Below are positions 53,285 to 62,026 of a DNA stretch of 64,000 nucleotides, one piece after another. Source of the stretch: Pseudomonas sputi (GTDB taxonomy: Bacteria; Pseudomonadota; Gammaproteobacteria; Pseudomonadales; Pseudomonadaceae); contig NZ_BQHI01000016.1 of NCBI RefSeq assembly GCF_021603585.1, positions 1-64,000 on the forward strand, written 5' to 3'. Both the position numbers and the translations under genes were made by a program. Position 1 is the stretch's first letter. The number at the start of each line of letters is the position of its first letter. The notes below the pieces were generated by a model, which saw only the letters and a program-made list of their open reading frames with translations, did not search any database and was not told the origin of the DNA.

Positions 53285-54022
53285 TTAACGAACGCGGCGC
53301 AGATAGCCGTCCGGCGCCACGGTGATCAACAGCTTGTTCTGCAACTGAACATCGATCTCGAAATCCTTGCTCTCTTCCAGGTATTTCCACACGGCGGTTT
53401 TCGGGTTGTCGCCCGGGCCCCACGGACGATCCGGGAAGAAATCAGCCGGCATGTCTTCAACCACGGTGTCCATCACCACGCAGTAGCTGTCGACCGAAAC
53501 CAGTGGCGCGTAGAGGCGCAGCTCTTCGAGCACGTGGTCGTGGGTGTGGTTGGAATCGAGCACCAGAATGACTTTCTTGCCTTCAGCGGCAGCGCGAACC
53601 TGAGCGGCGATGGCCGGGTCGATGCTCGAACCTTCGATCATCTTGATGCGCTTGCTCATCGGGTGGCTTTCGATGGCTTCGCGGTTGTGCGCACGGATGT
53701 CCAGATCGATGCCCAGCACTTCGCCGTGACCTTGCAGTTCCAGCAGGGAGGCGTAGTAGATAATCGAACCGCCGTGGGCGATGCCGCACTCGATGACCAG
53801 ATCCGGCTTCACCTGCCAGATGATTTCCTGCATGGCCATCATGTCTTGCGGCAGCTGGATGATCGGACGGCCCATCCACGAGAAGTGGTAGCTGTACTTG
53901 TGCTTGGCTGATTCGTTGAAGAAATCGCGGGCCAGGCCGGTGAGTTTCTGGTCGTCACCCTGCTGGGCGATCTGCTCGCGGCATTCGGCTTCAAAAGCTT
54001 TGTTGATGCTGTTGTCGGTCAT
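53285..54022 (-). CDS. CmcI/cephalosporin hydroxylase-family methyltransferase-like protein
   Basis: 245 aa. SAM-binding region LVIECGIAHGGSIIYYASLLE (from residue 75), GIDLDIRAHNREAI and ILVLDSNHTHDHVLEELRLYAPLV identify the CmcI family, whose members are mostly O-methyltransferases despite the family name. In sugar operons they probably methylate a hydroxyl of the nucleotide sugar or glycan. ATG at 54022 is chosen; a GTG at 54043 overlapping the previous stop would add seven residues. Confidence 0.82.
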   Translation of the reverse strand: MTDNSINKAFEAECREQIAQQGDDQKLTGLARDFFNESAKHKYSYHFSWMGRPIIQLPQDMMAMQEIIWQVKPDLVIECGIAHGGSIIYYASLLELQGHGEVLGIDLDIRAHNREAIESHPMSKRIKMIEGSSIDPAIAAQVRAAAEGKKVILVLDSNHTHDHVLEELRLYAPLVSVDSYCVVMDTVVEDMPADFFPDRPWGPGDNPKTAVWKYLEESKDFEIDVQLQNKLLITVAPDGYLRRVR

Positions 54023-54039
54023 TTTCAAAATCTCAAGGG

Positions 54040-55113
54040 TCACTGGAACGAAGCGCTGTCGACGGCGTGATAGACGTAACGTCCACCGGTCATCCGCTTG
54101 ATCTCTTCGAGGTAATTGGAATTCATCACAAACAGGTTGGCGCCCTCGGGCAAGGCGTCCATCGCCTCTTGCGGCGAGGACACCCGGGCGCCGCTCAGGG
54201 GCAGGTAACGCCCCTGCTTGGCCGGGTTGATGTCGACCACCCGATCCACCGCCACGCCGGCGCGTTGCAGGAACAGCGAATAGATCACGCCTTTGGACGA
54301 GGCGCCCCAGATCGCCGAACCCTGCTCGGGCGCGCCCTGGATGATCTGCACCGCGCGCTCGAGGCTGGCGGTGAAATCGTCCGGCAAGGCCAGGCGTGGC
54401 ACCGGTTGTTCCGGAGTCAGGCGCAACGTGGCGAGGTCAGCGACGATGTACAGGTACTGGCCACCGAACAGGTGACCGGCCTCGTGCACCGTGCCGAACA
54501 TCCGGCGCAGGTCGTCGAGGCGGAAATAATTGACGTGCTCGTAGAACAGGTCGAACCAGGCGCGGTGTTCGAGGATCCAGTCGAAGCACGGCACTTCGAT
54601 GTAGATCTGCCCGCCGCCCTGGTTGGCTTCAGCAATCACCGCCAGAAAGCTCAGCGGATCCTGAATGTGTTCCAGCACATGACGCAGCACGATGGCGTCC
54701 GCCGCAAGGCCCAGGCCTCGGGTGAACGGGGCCTTGATCACGTCGGCGTTCTCGCCTTCGTAGGCCGGGTCGATGCCGGTGATGTGGTAACCCAGGCCCT
54801 TGAGCAGCTCCAGGAAATAACCTTTGCCGCAGCCGACTTCGATCAGTTCCTGGCCCTTGAAGTGCCGGGCAATGATGCCTTCGACATCGCTCAGGTGTTT
54901 CTGGAACTGGCCGGAATGCGCCTGCTCGTTCTGGTAATCAGCGTCATAGCTGAGCTTGTCGGCGTCGAACGCCGCATTGAAGATCAGACCGCTGCGTTCA
55001 TCCTGCACCAGCAACATGTCGGCGCTGGCCGAGGCCTTCGCCGATTCGGGATCGGCAAAGGTGCGGTTCTGCAACACCGGCAAGTCGGTGACCCGATACA
55101 ACTCGTGCCTCAT
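54040..55113 (-). CDS. SAM-dependent methyltransferase with C-methyltransferase C-terminal domain
   Basis: 357 aa. Methyltransferase core with LIEVGCGKGYFLELL (90-104), IVLRHVLEHIQDPLSFL and IYIEVPCFDWIL. The C-terminal third (AIWGASSKGVIYSLFLQRAG, VVDINPAKQGRYLPLSGARV) is the domain that follows the core in sugar C-methyltransferases. It lacks the N-terminal zinc-binding region of its neighbour at 55958-57184, so the two are diverged paralogues. It may act on sugar or polypeptide; the substrate is not evident. Confidence 0.85.
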   Translation of the reverse strand: MRHELYRVTDLPVLQNRTFADPESAKASASADMLLVQDERSGLIFNAAFDADKLSYDADYQNEQAHSGQFQKHLSDVEGIIARHFKGQELIEVGCGKGYFLELLKGLGYHITGIDPAYEGENADVIKAPFTRGLGLAADAIVLRHVLEHIQDPLSFLAVIAEANQGGGQIYIEVPCFDWILEHRAWFDLFYEHVNYFRLDDLRRMFGTVHEAGHLFGGQYLYIVADLATLRLTPEQPVPRLALPDDFTASLERAVQIIQGAPEQGSAIWGASSKGVIYSLFLQRAGVAVDRVVDINPAKQGRYLPLSGARVSSPQEAMDALPEGANLFVMNSNYLEEIKRMTGGRYVYHAVDSASFQ

Positions 55114-55961
55114 TGCGGCTCTCCCAATAACTGTTGCAAGCGCTCGGTCACCGCCCAGAACGCCAGCGGTTCGTGGGTCGGATACGGGTAGTGGCCGAGG
55201 TTCAGGCCGATGGTCGCGCCGCGTTCACGTACGCGCAGCTCAACCAGTGCCCGCACCGAAACCGGCTGGCCGCTGGCGCAGTTGATCGTGCCGTCGAAGT
55301 CGCGTTTGTGCAGGATCGCGGCGAGGTACGCGGTAGCCGTTTCAATCGCCAGGAAGTCCCGCAGCTGTTCACCGGCCGACATGTTGAACGTCGCATCGCC
55401 GGCATCGATGGCCCGGTCCAGCGCCGCCAACAGACTGCTGGGGTTCTGCCCTTCGCCGTGCAAATAGAACAGGCGCGCCCACTGCAAAGTGAATGGACGC
55501 TCCTGCTGCAGATGCTGCAGAAACAGGTGCAGGGTGTGCTTGGCCAACCCGTAAGGATTGCTCGGCTGCGGCGCCGTGCTTTCGCTGAGCGGGCCGCTCT
55601 GCATGCCGTACTCGAAGCAGGTGCCGGTCACCAGCACCTGCTTCACGCCCGCCTCTACCGCGCCTTTGATGAAGCGGTAGTCGGCCATCAGGTTGTGCTC
55701 GAAATGGAACAGCGCCCGATAGTTCGGCAACCCCGGCCAGGCCAGGTGCGCGAGTGCATCGACCCCTTCGGTGAGCGCCGCGACATTCAGATCCGCCGCG
55801 TGAATATCCGCGCTCACGAACTCGACGTCCTTGATCCACGGCATGTCCGCGGCTTTCTGCGCGTCGCGTGCAACCGCCCGCACTGTGCAACCACGGGCCA
55901 GCAACGCTGCGACCAGATGCCGACCGACGAAGCCTGTGGCACCGGTGACCAACACCTTCAC
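55110..55961 (-). CDS. NAD-dependent sugar epimerase/reductase (SDR)
   Basis: 283 aa extended SDR: VLVTGATGFVGRHLVAALL cofactor motif, DALAHLAWPG, and active-site NPYGLAKHTLHLF (Tyr-x-x-x-Lys). The usual catalytic Ser is a Thr/Cys step (VTGTCFEYG). In a CDP-sugar operon it most likely reduces the 4-keto group to finish the sugar, but epimerisation cannot be ruled out. ATGA overlaps tie it to both neighbours. Confidence 0.86.
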   Translation of the reverse strand: MKVLVTGATGFVGRHLVAALLARGCTVRAVARDAQKAADMPWIKDVEFVSADIHAADLNVAALTEGVDALAHLAWPGLPNYRALFHFEHNLMADYRFIKGAVEAGVKQVLVTGTCFEYGMQSGPLSESTAPQPSNPYGLAKHTLHLFLQHLQQERPFTLQWARLFYLHGEGQNPSSLLAALDRAIDAGDATFNMSAGEQLRDFLAIETATAYLAAILHKRDFDGTINCASGQPVSVRALVELRVRERGATIGLNLGHYPYPTHEPLAFWAVTERLQQLLGEPQ

Positions 55962-57184
55962 AGCACGCTCAACTCAGGCACGGCGATCACGAAGCGGCCA
56001 TCCCACTGACGCACCTGAGCCAGCTGCTGACTGACTTCGTGCAGCAGGTTCCATGGCAGCACCAGCACGTAATCCGGTTTCTCGATATCGATCTGCGCTG
56101 GCGCGACAATCGGAATGCGGCTGCCCGGCAGAAACTTGCCCTGTTTGTGCGGGTTGGCATCGGCGACCCAGGCCAACAGATCCGGCTTGACCCCGGCGTA
56201 GTTGAGCAGAGTGTTGCCTTTGGCAGCAGCGCCATAACCGACCACACGCTTGCCGTCGGCTTTGGCCTGCAACAGGAAACGCAGCAGGTCGTGCTTGATG
56301 CGTTCGGCGGCGGGCGCCAGCGTCGCGTAGTAGTCGGTGGTTTTCACGCCTGCGTCGAGTTCGGCCTGCAATTGCTGTTGCACCGCTGGCTGCACGGCGC
56401 GGCGTGCACCGTCCTTGCGCTGCACGAACACCCGCAGCGATCCGCCATGGGTGGACAACTGGCTGACGTCAAACACTTCCAGACCATTGCGTTCGCACAG
56501 TGACTGCACGGCGGTCAACGACAGGTAGGAATAGTGTTCGTGATACAGCGTGTCGAACTGCGCGCCCGCCATCAGCGTCAGCAGTTGCGGGAATTCGAAG
56601 GTGGCGACGCCGGTCGGCTTGAGCAGGGTGGCGAAACCACCGAGGAAATCGTTGATGTCCGGCACATGGGCCAGCACGTTGTTGGCGGCCATCAGGTCGG
56701 CGGCCCAGCCTTCGCTTTTCAGCTGGGCGGCGGTGTCGCGACCGAAGAACAGTTCACGGATCTCCAGGCCTTTTTCCCGTGCCGCCTGCGCGGTGCTGCG
56801 GGTCGGCTCGACGCCCAGGCACGGGATGCCGCGACCGGCCACGTATTGCAGCAGGTAGCCGTCGTTGGCCGCGACTTCCACCACGCGGCTGTCGGCGGTC
56901 AGGCCAAAGCGCTCGACCATCTCGGCCACGTAGCGCTCGGCGTGAGCCAGCCAGGTACTAGAGAACGAACTGAAGTAGGCATAATCGGCGTCGAACAGGC
57001 TGTCGGCCGAGGTGTAATCCTCGGTCTGCACCAGCCAGCATTGCTGGCACACGGCGACCTTCAGCGGCACCCATTGTTCGGCCTGCTCCAGCCGATCGGC
57101 ATGCACGTAGGCGTTGGACGGTGGCGAGGTGCCGAGGTCGATCAGCGGCAAGCTCAGCGGTGCAGCGCACCCACGGCAGTTCAT
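55958..57184 (-). CDS. Nucleotide-sugar C-methyltransferase (TylCIII/NovU-type)
   Basis: 408 aa with the full architecture of sugar C-methyltransferases. The N-terminal zinc domain has Cys3, Cys6, Cys46 and Cys49; the SAM-binding core has VVEVAANDGYLLQYV; a YHEHYSYLSL active-site stretch follows; and the C-terminal domain has VVGYGAAAKGNTLLNYAG. Family enzymes add a methyl carbon at C3 of a 4-keto-6-deoxy sugar. Start ATG overlaps the stop of the upstream epimerase gene. Confidence 0.9.
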   Translation of the reverse strand: MNCRGCAAPLSLPLIDLGTSPPSNAYVHADRLEQAEQWVPLKVAVCQQCWLVQTEDYTSADSLFDADYAYFSSFSSTWLAHAERYVAEMVERFGLTADSRVVEVAANDGYLLQYVAGRGIPCLGVEPTRSTAQAAREKGLEIRELFFGRDTAAQLKSEGWAADLMAANNVLAHVPDINDFLGGFATLLKPTGVATFEFPQLLTLMAGAQFDTLYHEHYSYLSLTAVQSLCERNGLEVFDVSQLSTHGGSLRVFVQRKDGARRAVQPAVQQQLQAELDAGVKTTDYYATLAPAAERIKHDLLRFLLQAKADGKRVVGYGAAAKGNTLLNYAGVKPDLLAWVADANPHKQGKFLPGSRIPIVAPAQIDIEKPDYVLVLPWNLLHEVSQQLAQVRQWDGRFVIAVPELSVL

Positions 57185-57741
57185 AGACGCACTCCAGCAA
57201 AGTGTTGATCAAGCGCGGGATGGCTGGAATCCCGGGCTGACAAATTATTGACAGGCAACGGCCAGGCGATCGCCAGCCGTGGATCGTTCACCGACAGCCC
57301 GCCCTCGTGCTCCGGCGCGTAATCGGCGCTGTGCAGGTAAAGCAGTTCAGCGTCGTCGGTGAGGGTCTGGAAACCGTGGGCGAAGCCGGCCGGAATCAAC
57401 AGGCTGCGTCCGTCGCCGGCCTTCAGGTGCTCGGCGTGCCAGTGCAGGAAGGTTTCCGAGTCCGGGCGCAGATCCACCGCCACGTCCCACACTTCACCGC
57501 GCAGGCAGGTGATCAACTTGGCTTCCGGGGCGTTGGCGTCCTGATAATGCAGACCGCGCACGCTGCCCTTCTCGCGGGTGCAGGAATGGTTGATCTGGCG
57601 AATGTGAAATTCACTGCCGAACGCCTTCAGGCTGCCCTCGCAGAACAGCCGGGCGAAATGGCCGCGCTGATCTTCGAAGCGTTTGTGCTGGACGCTGAAC
57701 AATCCGGCCAGCGGTAGCTGTTTCAAGGAAAACTCGCTCAC
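57181..57741 (-). CDS. RmlC-like 4-keto-6-deoxy-sugar 3,5-epimerase
   Basis: 186 aa cupin with the RmlC signature (RFEDQRGHFARLF, RQINHSCTREKGSVRGLHYQ with His65, LRGEVWDVAVDLR, IPAGFAHGFQTL). GTG start overlaps the rfbG stop (GTGA); a longer frame upstream is out of place. Near the catalytic Tyr region it reads HSADYAPEHEGG where classical RmlC has TNYYAPE-type, so substrate or epimerisation pattern may differ. In this operon the substrate is probably CDP-4-keto-6-deoxyglucose. Confidence 0.88.
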   Translation of the reverse strand: MSEFSLKQLPLAGLFSVQHKRFEDQRGHFARLFCEGSLKAFGSEFHIRQINHSCTREKGSVRGLHYQDANAPEAKLITCLRGEVWDVAVDLRPDSETFLHWHAEHLKAGDGRSLLIPAGFAHGFQTLTDDAELLYLHSADYAPEHEGGLSVNDPRLAIAWPLPVNNLSARDSSHPALDQHFAGVRL

Positions 57742-58820
57742 AGCGCGCCCCGGTACAGGTTCAGTTGGCCGAGGGTCACGGTGCGCATGTCGTCGCCGTT
57801 CTGCCACGCCAGGTGCCAGTCGAGGGTCTGGGTCAGGCATTGCTGCAACGTCCAGCGCGGTTGCCAGCCCAGCACCTGACGGGCGCGGCTGCTGTCCAGG
57901 CGCAACAGGCCGGCTTCGTGCAGGTCACTCTTTTCGAGGCGCAGGCCACGGGCCTGAGGCCAGCGATTGGCGAGCAGTTCGACCACTTCGCCGACGCTGC
58001 ACATGTCCGCCTCGCCCGGGCCGAAGTTCCACGCTCCGGCGTATTCCGGGCCTTGTTCGTAGAGCCCGGCGGCCAGTTGCAGGTAGCCGGCCAGTGGCTC
58101 CAGCGCGTGCTGCCACGGGCGCACGGCTTGCGGGTAACGTAGCGTCACCGGCTCGTCTGCCGTCCAGGCTCTGAGCACGTCGGGGATCAGACGCTCAGGG
58201 GCGAAGTCGCCGCCGCCCAACACATTGCCGGCGCGTGCGGTGGCCAGGGCCAGACCGTGCTCGGCGTACTTGTCAGCCGGGAAGAACGACGCCGCGTAAG
58301 ACTGCGCCAGCAACTCGCAGCAGGCCTTGCTGCTGCTGTAAGGATCGTGGCCACCGAGGGCTTCGTCCTCGCGGTACGGCCACAGCCATTCCTTGTTGGC
58401 GTAGACCTTGTCGGTGGTCACCAGCACACAGGCGCGCACGCAACCGACCTGACGAATCGCTTCGAGCAGGTTGAGGGTGCCCATGACGTTGCTGGAATAG
58501 GTGCCCAGCGGATCGCGATAACCTTCACGCACCAGCGGCTGGGCCGCCAAATGCAGGACGATCTCCGGTTCGGTGTCGGCGATGATCTCGAGCAAGGCGC
58601 CGAGGTCCCGCAGGTCGCCGCGCTGATCGTTGATGCCTTCGCTCACGCGCGCCAGTTCGAACAGGCTCGGCTCGGTCGACGGGTCGAGGGAAAAGCCGCT
58701 GACTTGCGCACCGAGGCTTTGCAGCCACAGGGTCAGCCAACTGCCCTTGAAACCGGTGTGCCCGGTAATCAGAACCCGCTTGCCGCGCCAGAACTCAGGA
58801 CTCAGGCCCATTGCTTCCAT
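57738..58820 (-). CDS. rfbG: CDP-glucose 4,6-dehydratase RfbG
   Basis: 360 aa extended [48 protein letters not shown], and [17 protein letters not shown] (Tyr-x-x-x-Lys). TGFKGSWL is characteristic of CDP-glucose dehydratases. It makes CDP-4-keto-6-deoxyglucose. ATG at 58820 follows GGGGAGG and overlaps the rfbF end by 19 bp. Confidence 0.93.
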   Translation of the reverse strand: MEAMGLSPEFWRGKRVLITGHTGFKGSWLTLWLQSLGAQVSGFSLDPSTEPSLFELARVSEGINDQRGDLRDLGALLEIIADTEPEIVLHLAAQPLVREGYRDPLGTYSSNVMGTLNLLEAIRQVGCVRACVLVTTDKVYANKEWLWPYREDEALGGHDPYSSSKACCELLAQSYAASFFPADKYAEHGLALATARAGNVLGGGDFAPERLIPDVLRAWTADEPVTLRYPQAVRPWQHALEPLAGYLQLAAGLYEQGPEYAGAWNFGPGEADMCSVGEVVELLANRWPQARGLRLEKSDLHEAGLLRLDSSRARQVLGWQPRWTLQQCLTQTLDWHLAWQNGDDMRTVTLGQLNLYRGAL

Positions 58821-59575
58821 GGGGCCTCCCCGCTCTGCCACAGCGCTTCGAGATGATTCTTGTCGCGCAGGGTGTCCATCGGATGCCAGAAACCTTCGTG
58901 TTCGAAGGCTTTCAGCTGTTCATCCTCGGCCAGTCGAGCCAGCGGTTCGGCTTCCCAGGTGGTTTCGTCGCCCGCGATGTACGACAGCACTTTCGGCGAC
59001 AGCACGAAGAAGCCGCCATTGATCCAGCCGCCGTCGCCGCGCGGTTTTTCGGTGAAGCCGAGGACCTGATCACCATGCCGTTCAAGGGCGCCGTAACGGC
59101 CCGGCGGCTGCACGGCGGTGACGGTCGCCAGACGGCCGTGGCCTTTGTGGTAGTCGACCAGTTGCGCAATGTTGATGTCGGAGACGCCGTCGCCGTAGGT
59201 GAAGCAGAACGCCTCTTCATCCTTGAGGTAACGACCGGCCCGCAACAGACGGCCACCGGTCATGGTTTCCTCGCCGGTGTCGATCAGGGTGACGCTCCAC
59301 GGCTCGCTGTAGTTCTGGTGAACGTCCATGCGGTTGTTGCGCATGTCGAACGTGACGTCGGAGGTGTGCAGAAAGTAGTTGGCGAAGAAGTCCTTGATCG
59401 CGTAGCCCTTGTAACCAAGACAGATCACGAAGTCGTGGATTCCGTGGGCGGAATACTGCTTCATGATGTGCCAGAGAATTGGCTTGCCGCCGATCTCGAT
59501 CATTGGCTTGGGCTTGAGGTGCGACTCTTCACTGATGCGCGTGCCGAGGCCACCCGCCAAAATAACTGCCTTCAT
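58802..59575 (-). CDS. rfbF: Glucose-1-phosphate cytidylyltransferase RfbF
   Basis: 257 aa nucleotidyltransferase: [51 protein letters not shown] and the [11 protein letters not shown] ending that is specific to RfbF. It forms CDP-glucose from glucose 1-phosphate and CTP. It is the first gene of the CDP-sugar operon. No RfbH-type 3-dehydrase is present nearby. Confidence 0.95.
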   Translation of the reverse strand: MKAVILAGGLGTRISEESHLKPKPMIEIGGKPILWHIMKQYSAHGIHDFVICLGYKGYAIKDFFANYFLHTSDVTFDMRNNRMDVHQNYSEPWSVTLIDTGEETMTGGRLLRAGRYLKDEEAFCFTYGDGVSDINIAQLVDYHKGHGRLATVTAVQPPGRYGALERHGDQVLGFTEKPRGDGGWINGGFFVLSPKVLSYIAGDETTWEAEPLARLAEDEQLKAFEHEGFWHPMDTLRDKNHLEALWQSGEAPWKQWA

Positions 59576-59754
59576 CGTCTCCCCTCTTCTACGTCACAGG
59601 GCTTGGCCTCGCTGTTGCAGGCCTTTGCGGCTGAACCTTTGCCAGTCCGGGCGCGGGTGAATGACCGCGAGCGCTCGTTTTATGGCGATTTGAGGGGGAC
59701 TTGCAGGAAACGCGCCAGCTCCGTCAGCCCCGCGTCGGCGGGAGTTCAAGGCAT

Positions 59755-59793
59755 GAAAAAAGGATGAGTCCGTTGCGGGACTCACCCTTTTCA
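59755..59793 (-). terminator. Terminator of the RTX protein gene
   Basis: Minus strand GGGTGAGTCC-CGCAAC-GGACTCATCC followed by six T, 28 bp after the RTX stop. The rest of the 245-bp gap to rfbF shows no other feature. Confidence 0.8.
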
Positions 59794-59820
59794 TCAAGCT
59801 TCTTCAATGAATGGGACGGA

Positions 59821-61806
59821 TCAGCCAAACATCGCGAATCCATCGACCGTGGCCGGCAGGTCGTAGACCTGGCCGTCAGCGGTCTGCAGATGCTCGATGT
59901 TGTTGTACCCGGCGTACCAGCCCTGCAGCTTCACGCCACTGTCGGGAACGCCAGTGCTGCCGTCGTTGGCACCATGCAGATAGGCGTCGTCACCGATGCG
60001 GGTGACGTTCAAGTGGCTGAGATTGGCGATGGTGTTCAGGATCAGGGTGTCATTGATATCCCAGCCCTCGTCCTGAATCGATACCAGCCCGGTGGTGTTC
60101 ACCACGTAGGTGTCATCACCCGTACCGCCATAGGCACTGCCGCCAGAATGCAACTGACCGGCAAGATTGAGGATCAGCAGATCATTACCCTCATCGCCGG
60201 TCAGCAGGTAGTTGCGCTCTGCGCCCGTCAGGACATCGTTACCCGCCCCGCCGCGAGCATCCCCGCCGAACACTGTAATGGTGTCATTACCCTCGTCGCC
60301 ACTGGCGAGGGTGTTCGTATCATGGGAATCGCTGATGATGACGTCGTCACCGGCGCCCCCCGACAACAAATCGGAGTTGTAGCCTTGCTCATCGAGACCG
60401 GACGCCAGACCGCCATAAATGCGGTCGTTGCCATCCCCACCAAAAATGAAGTCGAAGCCAGCGCCACCCTCAAGGATGTTGTTACCCGAGTCACCGTACA
60501 GGTGATCATCAAACCGGCTGCCGCGCAGGCCTTCGATATCGATAAAGGTGTCACCGAGGGCGATGCCGGTCTGCATGCTCCAGTTCAAAACAGCGTACAA
60601 CCCTTCAGTGCTGTCGTCGTAGCTGACGATGTCGATACCCGCACCACCTTCGAAGCGATCCGCACCTGCACCACCTGACAGGACGTCATTGCCGGCACCG
60701 GAGATGATGGTGTTTTCCAGGTCGTTACCATACCCGGTGAAGTCTGCAGTACCGGTATACGTCATGTTCTCGACGAACGCTGCCATATGCATCGACGACA
60801 CACTGGTGTTCAGTTGATCGGTGCCACCGGGGAAATTCTGCTCGACGATGATCACATCCTCGCTGTTGATCGTGTAAACGTCATCGCCCGCCCCACCCAC
60901 CAGGGTCAGACCGCCGACGTTGGCGGTGAGATGGTCGCTGAACCAGGTGCCGATGACCTTCTCCACATTCAGCAGTCTGGCGTCAGTTGTTCCGCCGCCA
61001 TTGCCGATCTGGATGTCGACCCCGTCAAAGGCGTTGAGATAACTCACAATGTCATAACCATCGGCGCCATCGACGATCATCGCACCATCAAACAGGTACA
61101 GGGCGTCGTCGAAGTTTGAACCCTGAATCGCTTCAATGCTGGTGAAGCTATCGCCATAGGCGATGCTCGACCCGTCGTTAGTCCAGTCAGAAATCCTCAC
61201 ACCTTCAAGGCTGTCGCTATAGCTGACGGTATCGAAGCCATCGCCACCCACGAAGTGATCAGCGCCGGCGCCACCCCACAGCCAGTCGTTGCCGGCGCCA
61301 CCGATGATCTCGTTGTCGCTGGCATTGCCGTAACCCTTGAAATCGCCCGTGCCGGTAAAGGTCAGCTTCTCGATGAACGGGTCCATCTTGATGGTGTTGA
61401 GACTGGTGCGCAGCTCGTCGTAGCCGAGATAGTTTTCCTCGATGATCGTCACACCCTCGCTGCCGACGATATACACATCGTCACCTACACTGCCTTCCAG
61501 CGTCACGCCGGCCACATTGCTGGTGAAGGTGTCATTTTGAAAAGTGCCGAAGACCTTCTCCACGCCGATCAGCGTATCGACCTTGCCGTCAGCGGCAGTG
61601 ACGGTCGTCGAGGTATCGTTGAACTCGACGCTAACCCCCGAGGACAAGGCGTAATAATTCGCCGTATCAAAACCTTCACCGCCATCCAGCACGTCTGATC
61701 CCGCAGTGGCGAACAGCAGATCATCCGACTCCAGTCCATAGAGTTCGTCATTGCCATCGGTGCCCCACAGGCCGTCCGCATCACTCGTTCCATTCACTAC
61801 TGACAT
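59821..61806 (-). CDS. RTX beta-roll calcium-binding protein with internal duplication
   Basis: 661 aa, very acidic and Gly/Asp/Asn-rich. It has many hemolysin-type nonapeptides (GGAGNDWLWGGAGADHF, GGAGFDFIFGGDGNDRIYGG). Two ~156-residue modules (82-237 and 281-437) are clear duplicates, each running VEKV-GT ... GDDVY ... ENxTYTGT-F-GYGN ... GAGND-L-GGAGAD ... FDDHLY. There is no N-terminal signal peptide, so type I secretion is expected, but no transporter lies in the window. No enzymatic motif (for example HExxH) is visible. MSVVNGTSDAD follows AAGGAAGA. Confidence 0.9.
   Translation of the reverse strand: MSVVNGTSDADGLWGTDGNDELYGLESDDLLFATAGSDVLDGGEGFDTANYYALSSGVSVEFNDTSTTVTAADGKVDTLIGVEKVFGTFQNDTFTSNVAGVTLEGSVGDDVYIVGSEGVTIIEENYLGYDELRTSLNTIKMDPFIEKLTFTGTGDFKGYGNASDNEIIGGAGNDWLWGGAGADHFVGGDGFDTVSYSDSLEGVRISDWTNDGSSIAYGDSFTSIEAIQGSNFDDALYLFDGAMIVDGADGYDIVSYLNAFDGVDIQIGNGGGTTDARLLNVEKVIGTWFSDHLTANVGGLTLVGGAGDDVYTINSEDVIIVEQNFPGGTDQLNTSVSSMHMAAFVENMTYTGTADFTGYGNDLENTIISGAGNDVLSGGAGADRFEGGAGIDIVSYDDSTEGLYAVLNWSMQTGIALGDTFIDIEGLRGSRFDDHLYGDSGNNILEGGAGFDFIFGGDGNDRIYGGLASGLDEQGYNSDLLSGGAGDDVIISDSHDTNTLASGDEGNDTITVFGGDARGGAGNDVLTGAERNYLLTGDEGNDLLILNLAGQLHSGGSAYGGTGDDTYVVNTTGLVSIQDEGWDINDTLILNTIANLSHLNVTRIGDDAYLHGANDGSTGVPDSGVKLQGWYAGYNNIEHLQTADGQVYDLPATVDGFAMFG
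60496..60966 (-). repeat. RTX protein module B (second copy)
   Basis: Protein residues 281-437, paralogous to module A at an offset of ~200 residues. Confidence 0.8.
61096..61563 (-). repeat. RTX protein module A (first copy)
   Basis: Protein residues 82-237; shares the order VEKV, GDDVY, FxGYGN, GAGND, GAGAD, VSY and FDDALY with module B. Confidence 0.8.
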
Positions 61807-61904
61807 TTGCGTCTTCCTTGCGTTGTTGTTGAATCGGGAAACCTGCCTCACGGGCACAGGCCGATCACGCCAGCAGCAACCGTCCGAGGTCAGCGAATAG
61901 AGAA

Positions 61905-61933
61905 GTATCGACAGGGAAATCGCGATGCTTGAG
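61905..61933 (-). promoter_or_regulatory. Possible sigma-28 promoter of the RTX gene
   Basis: Minus strand CTCAAG, 17 bases, CGATAC. It resembles the fliC promoter but has one extra spacer base. It lies ~100 bp before the RTX start in the 220-bp gap. Confidence 0.4.
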
Positions 61934-61983
61934 GCTCTGCGGTAAAAAAGTGTCGATACTGATACAAACAGGATATTGAAGAC

Positions 61984-62015
61984 GCAAAAAAGGCGACTCG
62001 AAAGTCGCCTTTTTC
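61984..62015 (-). terminator. Terminator of the right-edge glycosyltransferase
   Basis: AAAAAAGGCGACT-CGAA-AGTCGCCTTTTT stem-loop, 12 bp after the stop at 62027. Confidence 0.85.
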
Positions 62016-62026
62016 AGCAGTGCCGG

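Noticed and set aside
59821-61806. Possible CRISPR-like or tandem DNA array
   Set aside because: The periodicity is a protein-level RTX nonapeptide pattern in a continuous frame, without constant DNA repeats and spacers.
59821-61806. Serralysin-type metalloprotease
   Set aside because: RTX repeats are present but there is no HExxH zinc motif or catalytic domain.
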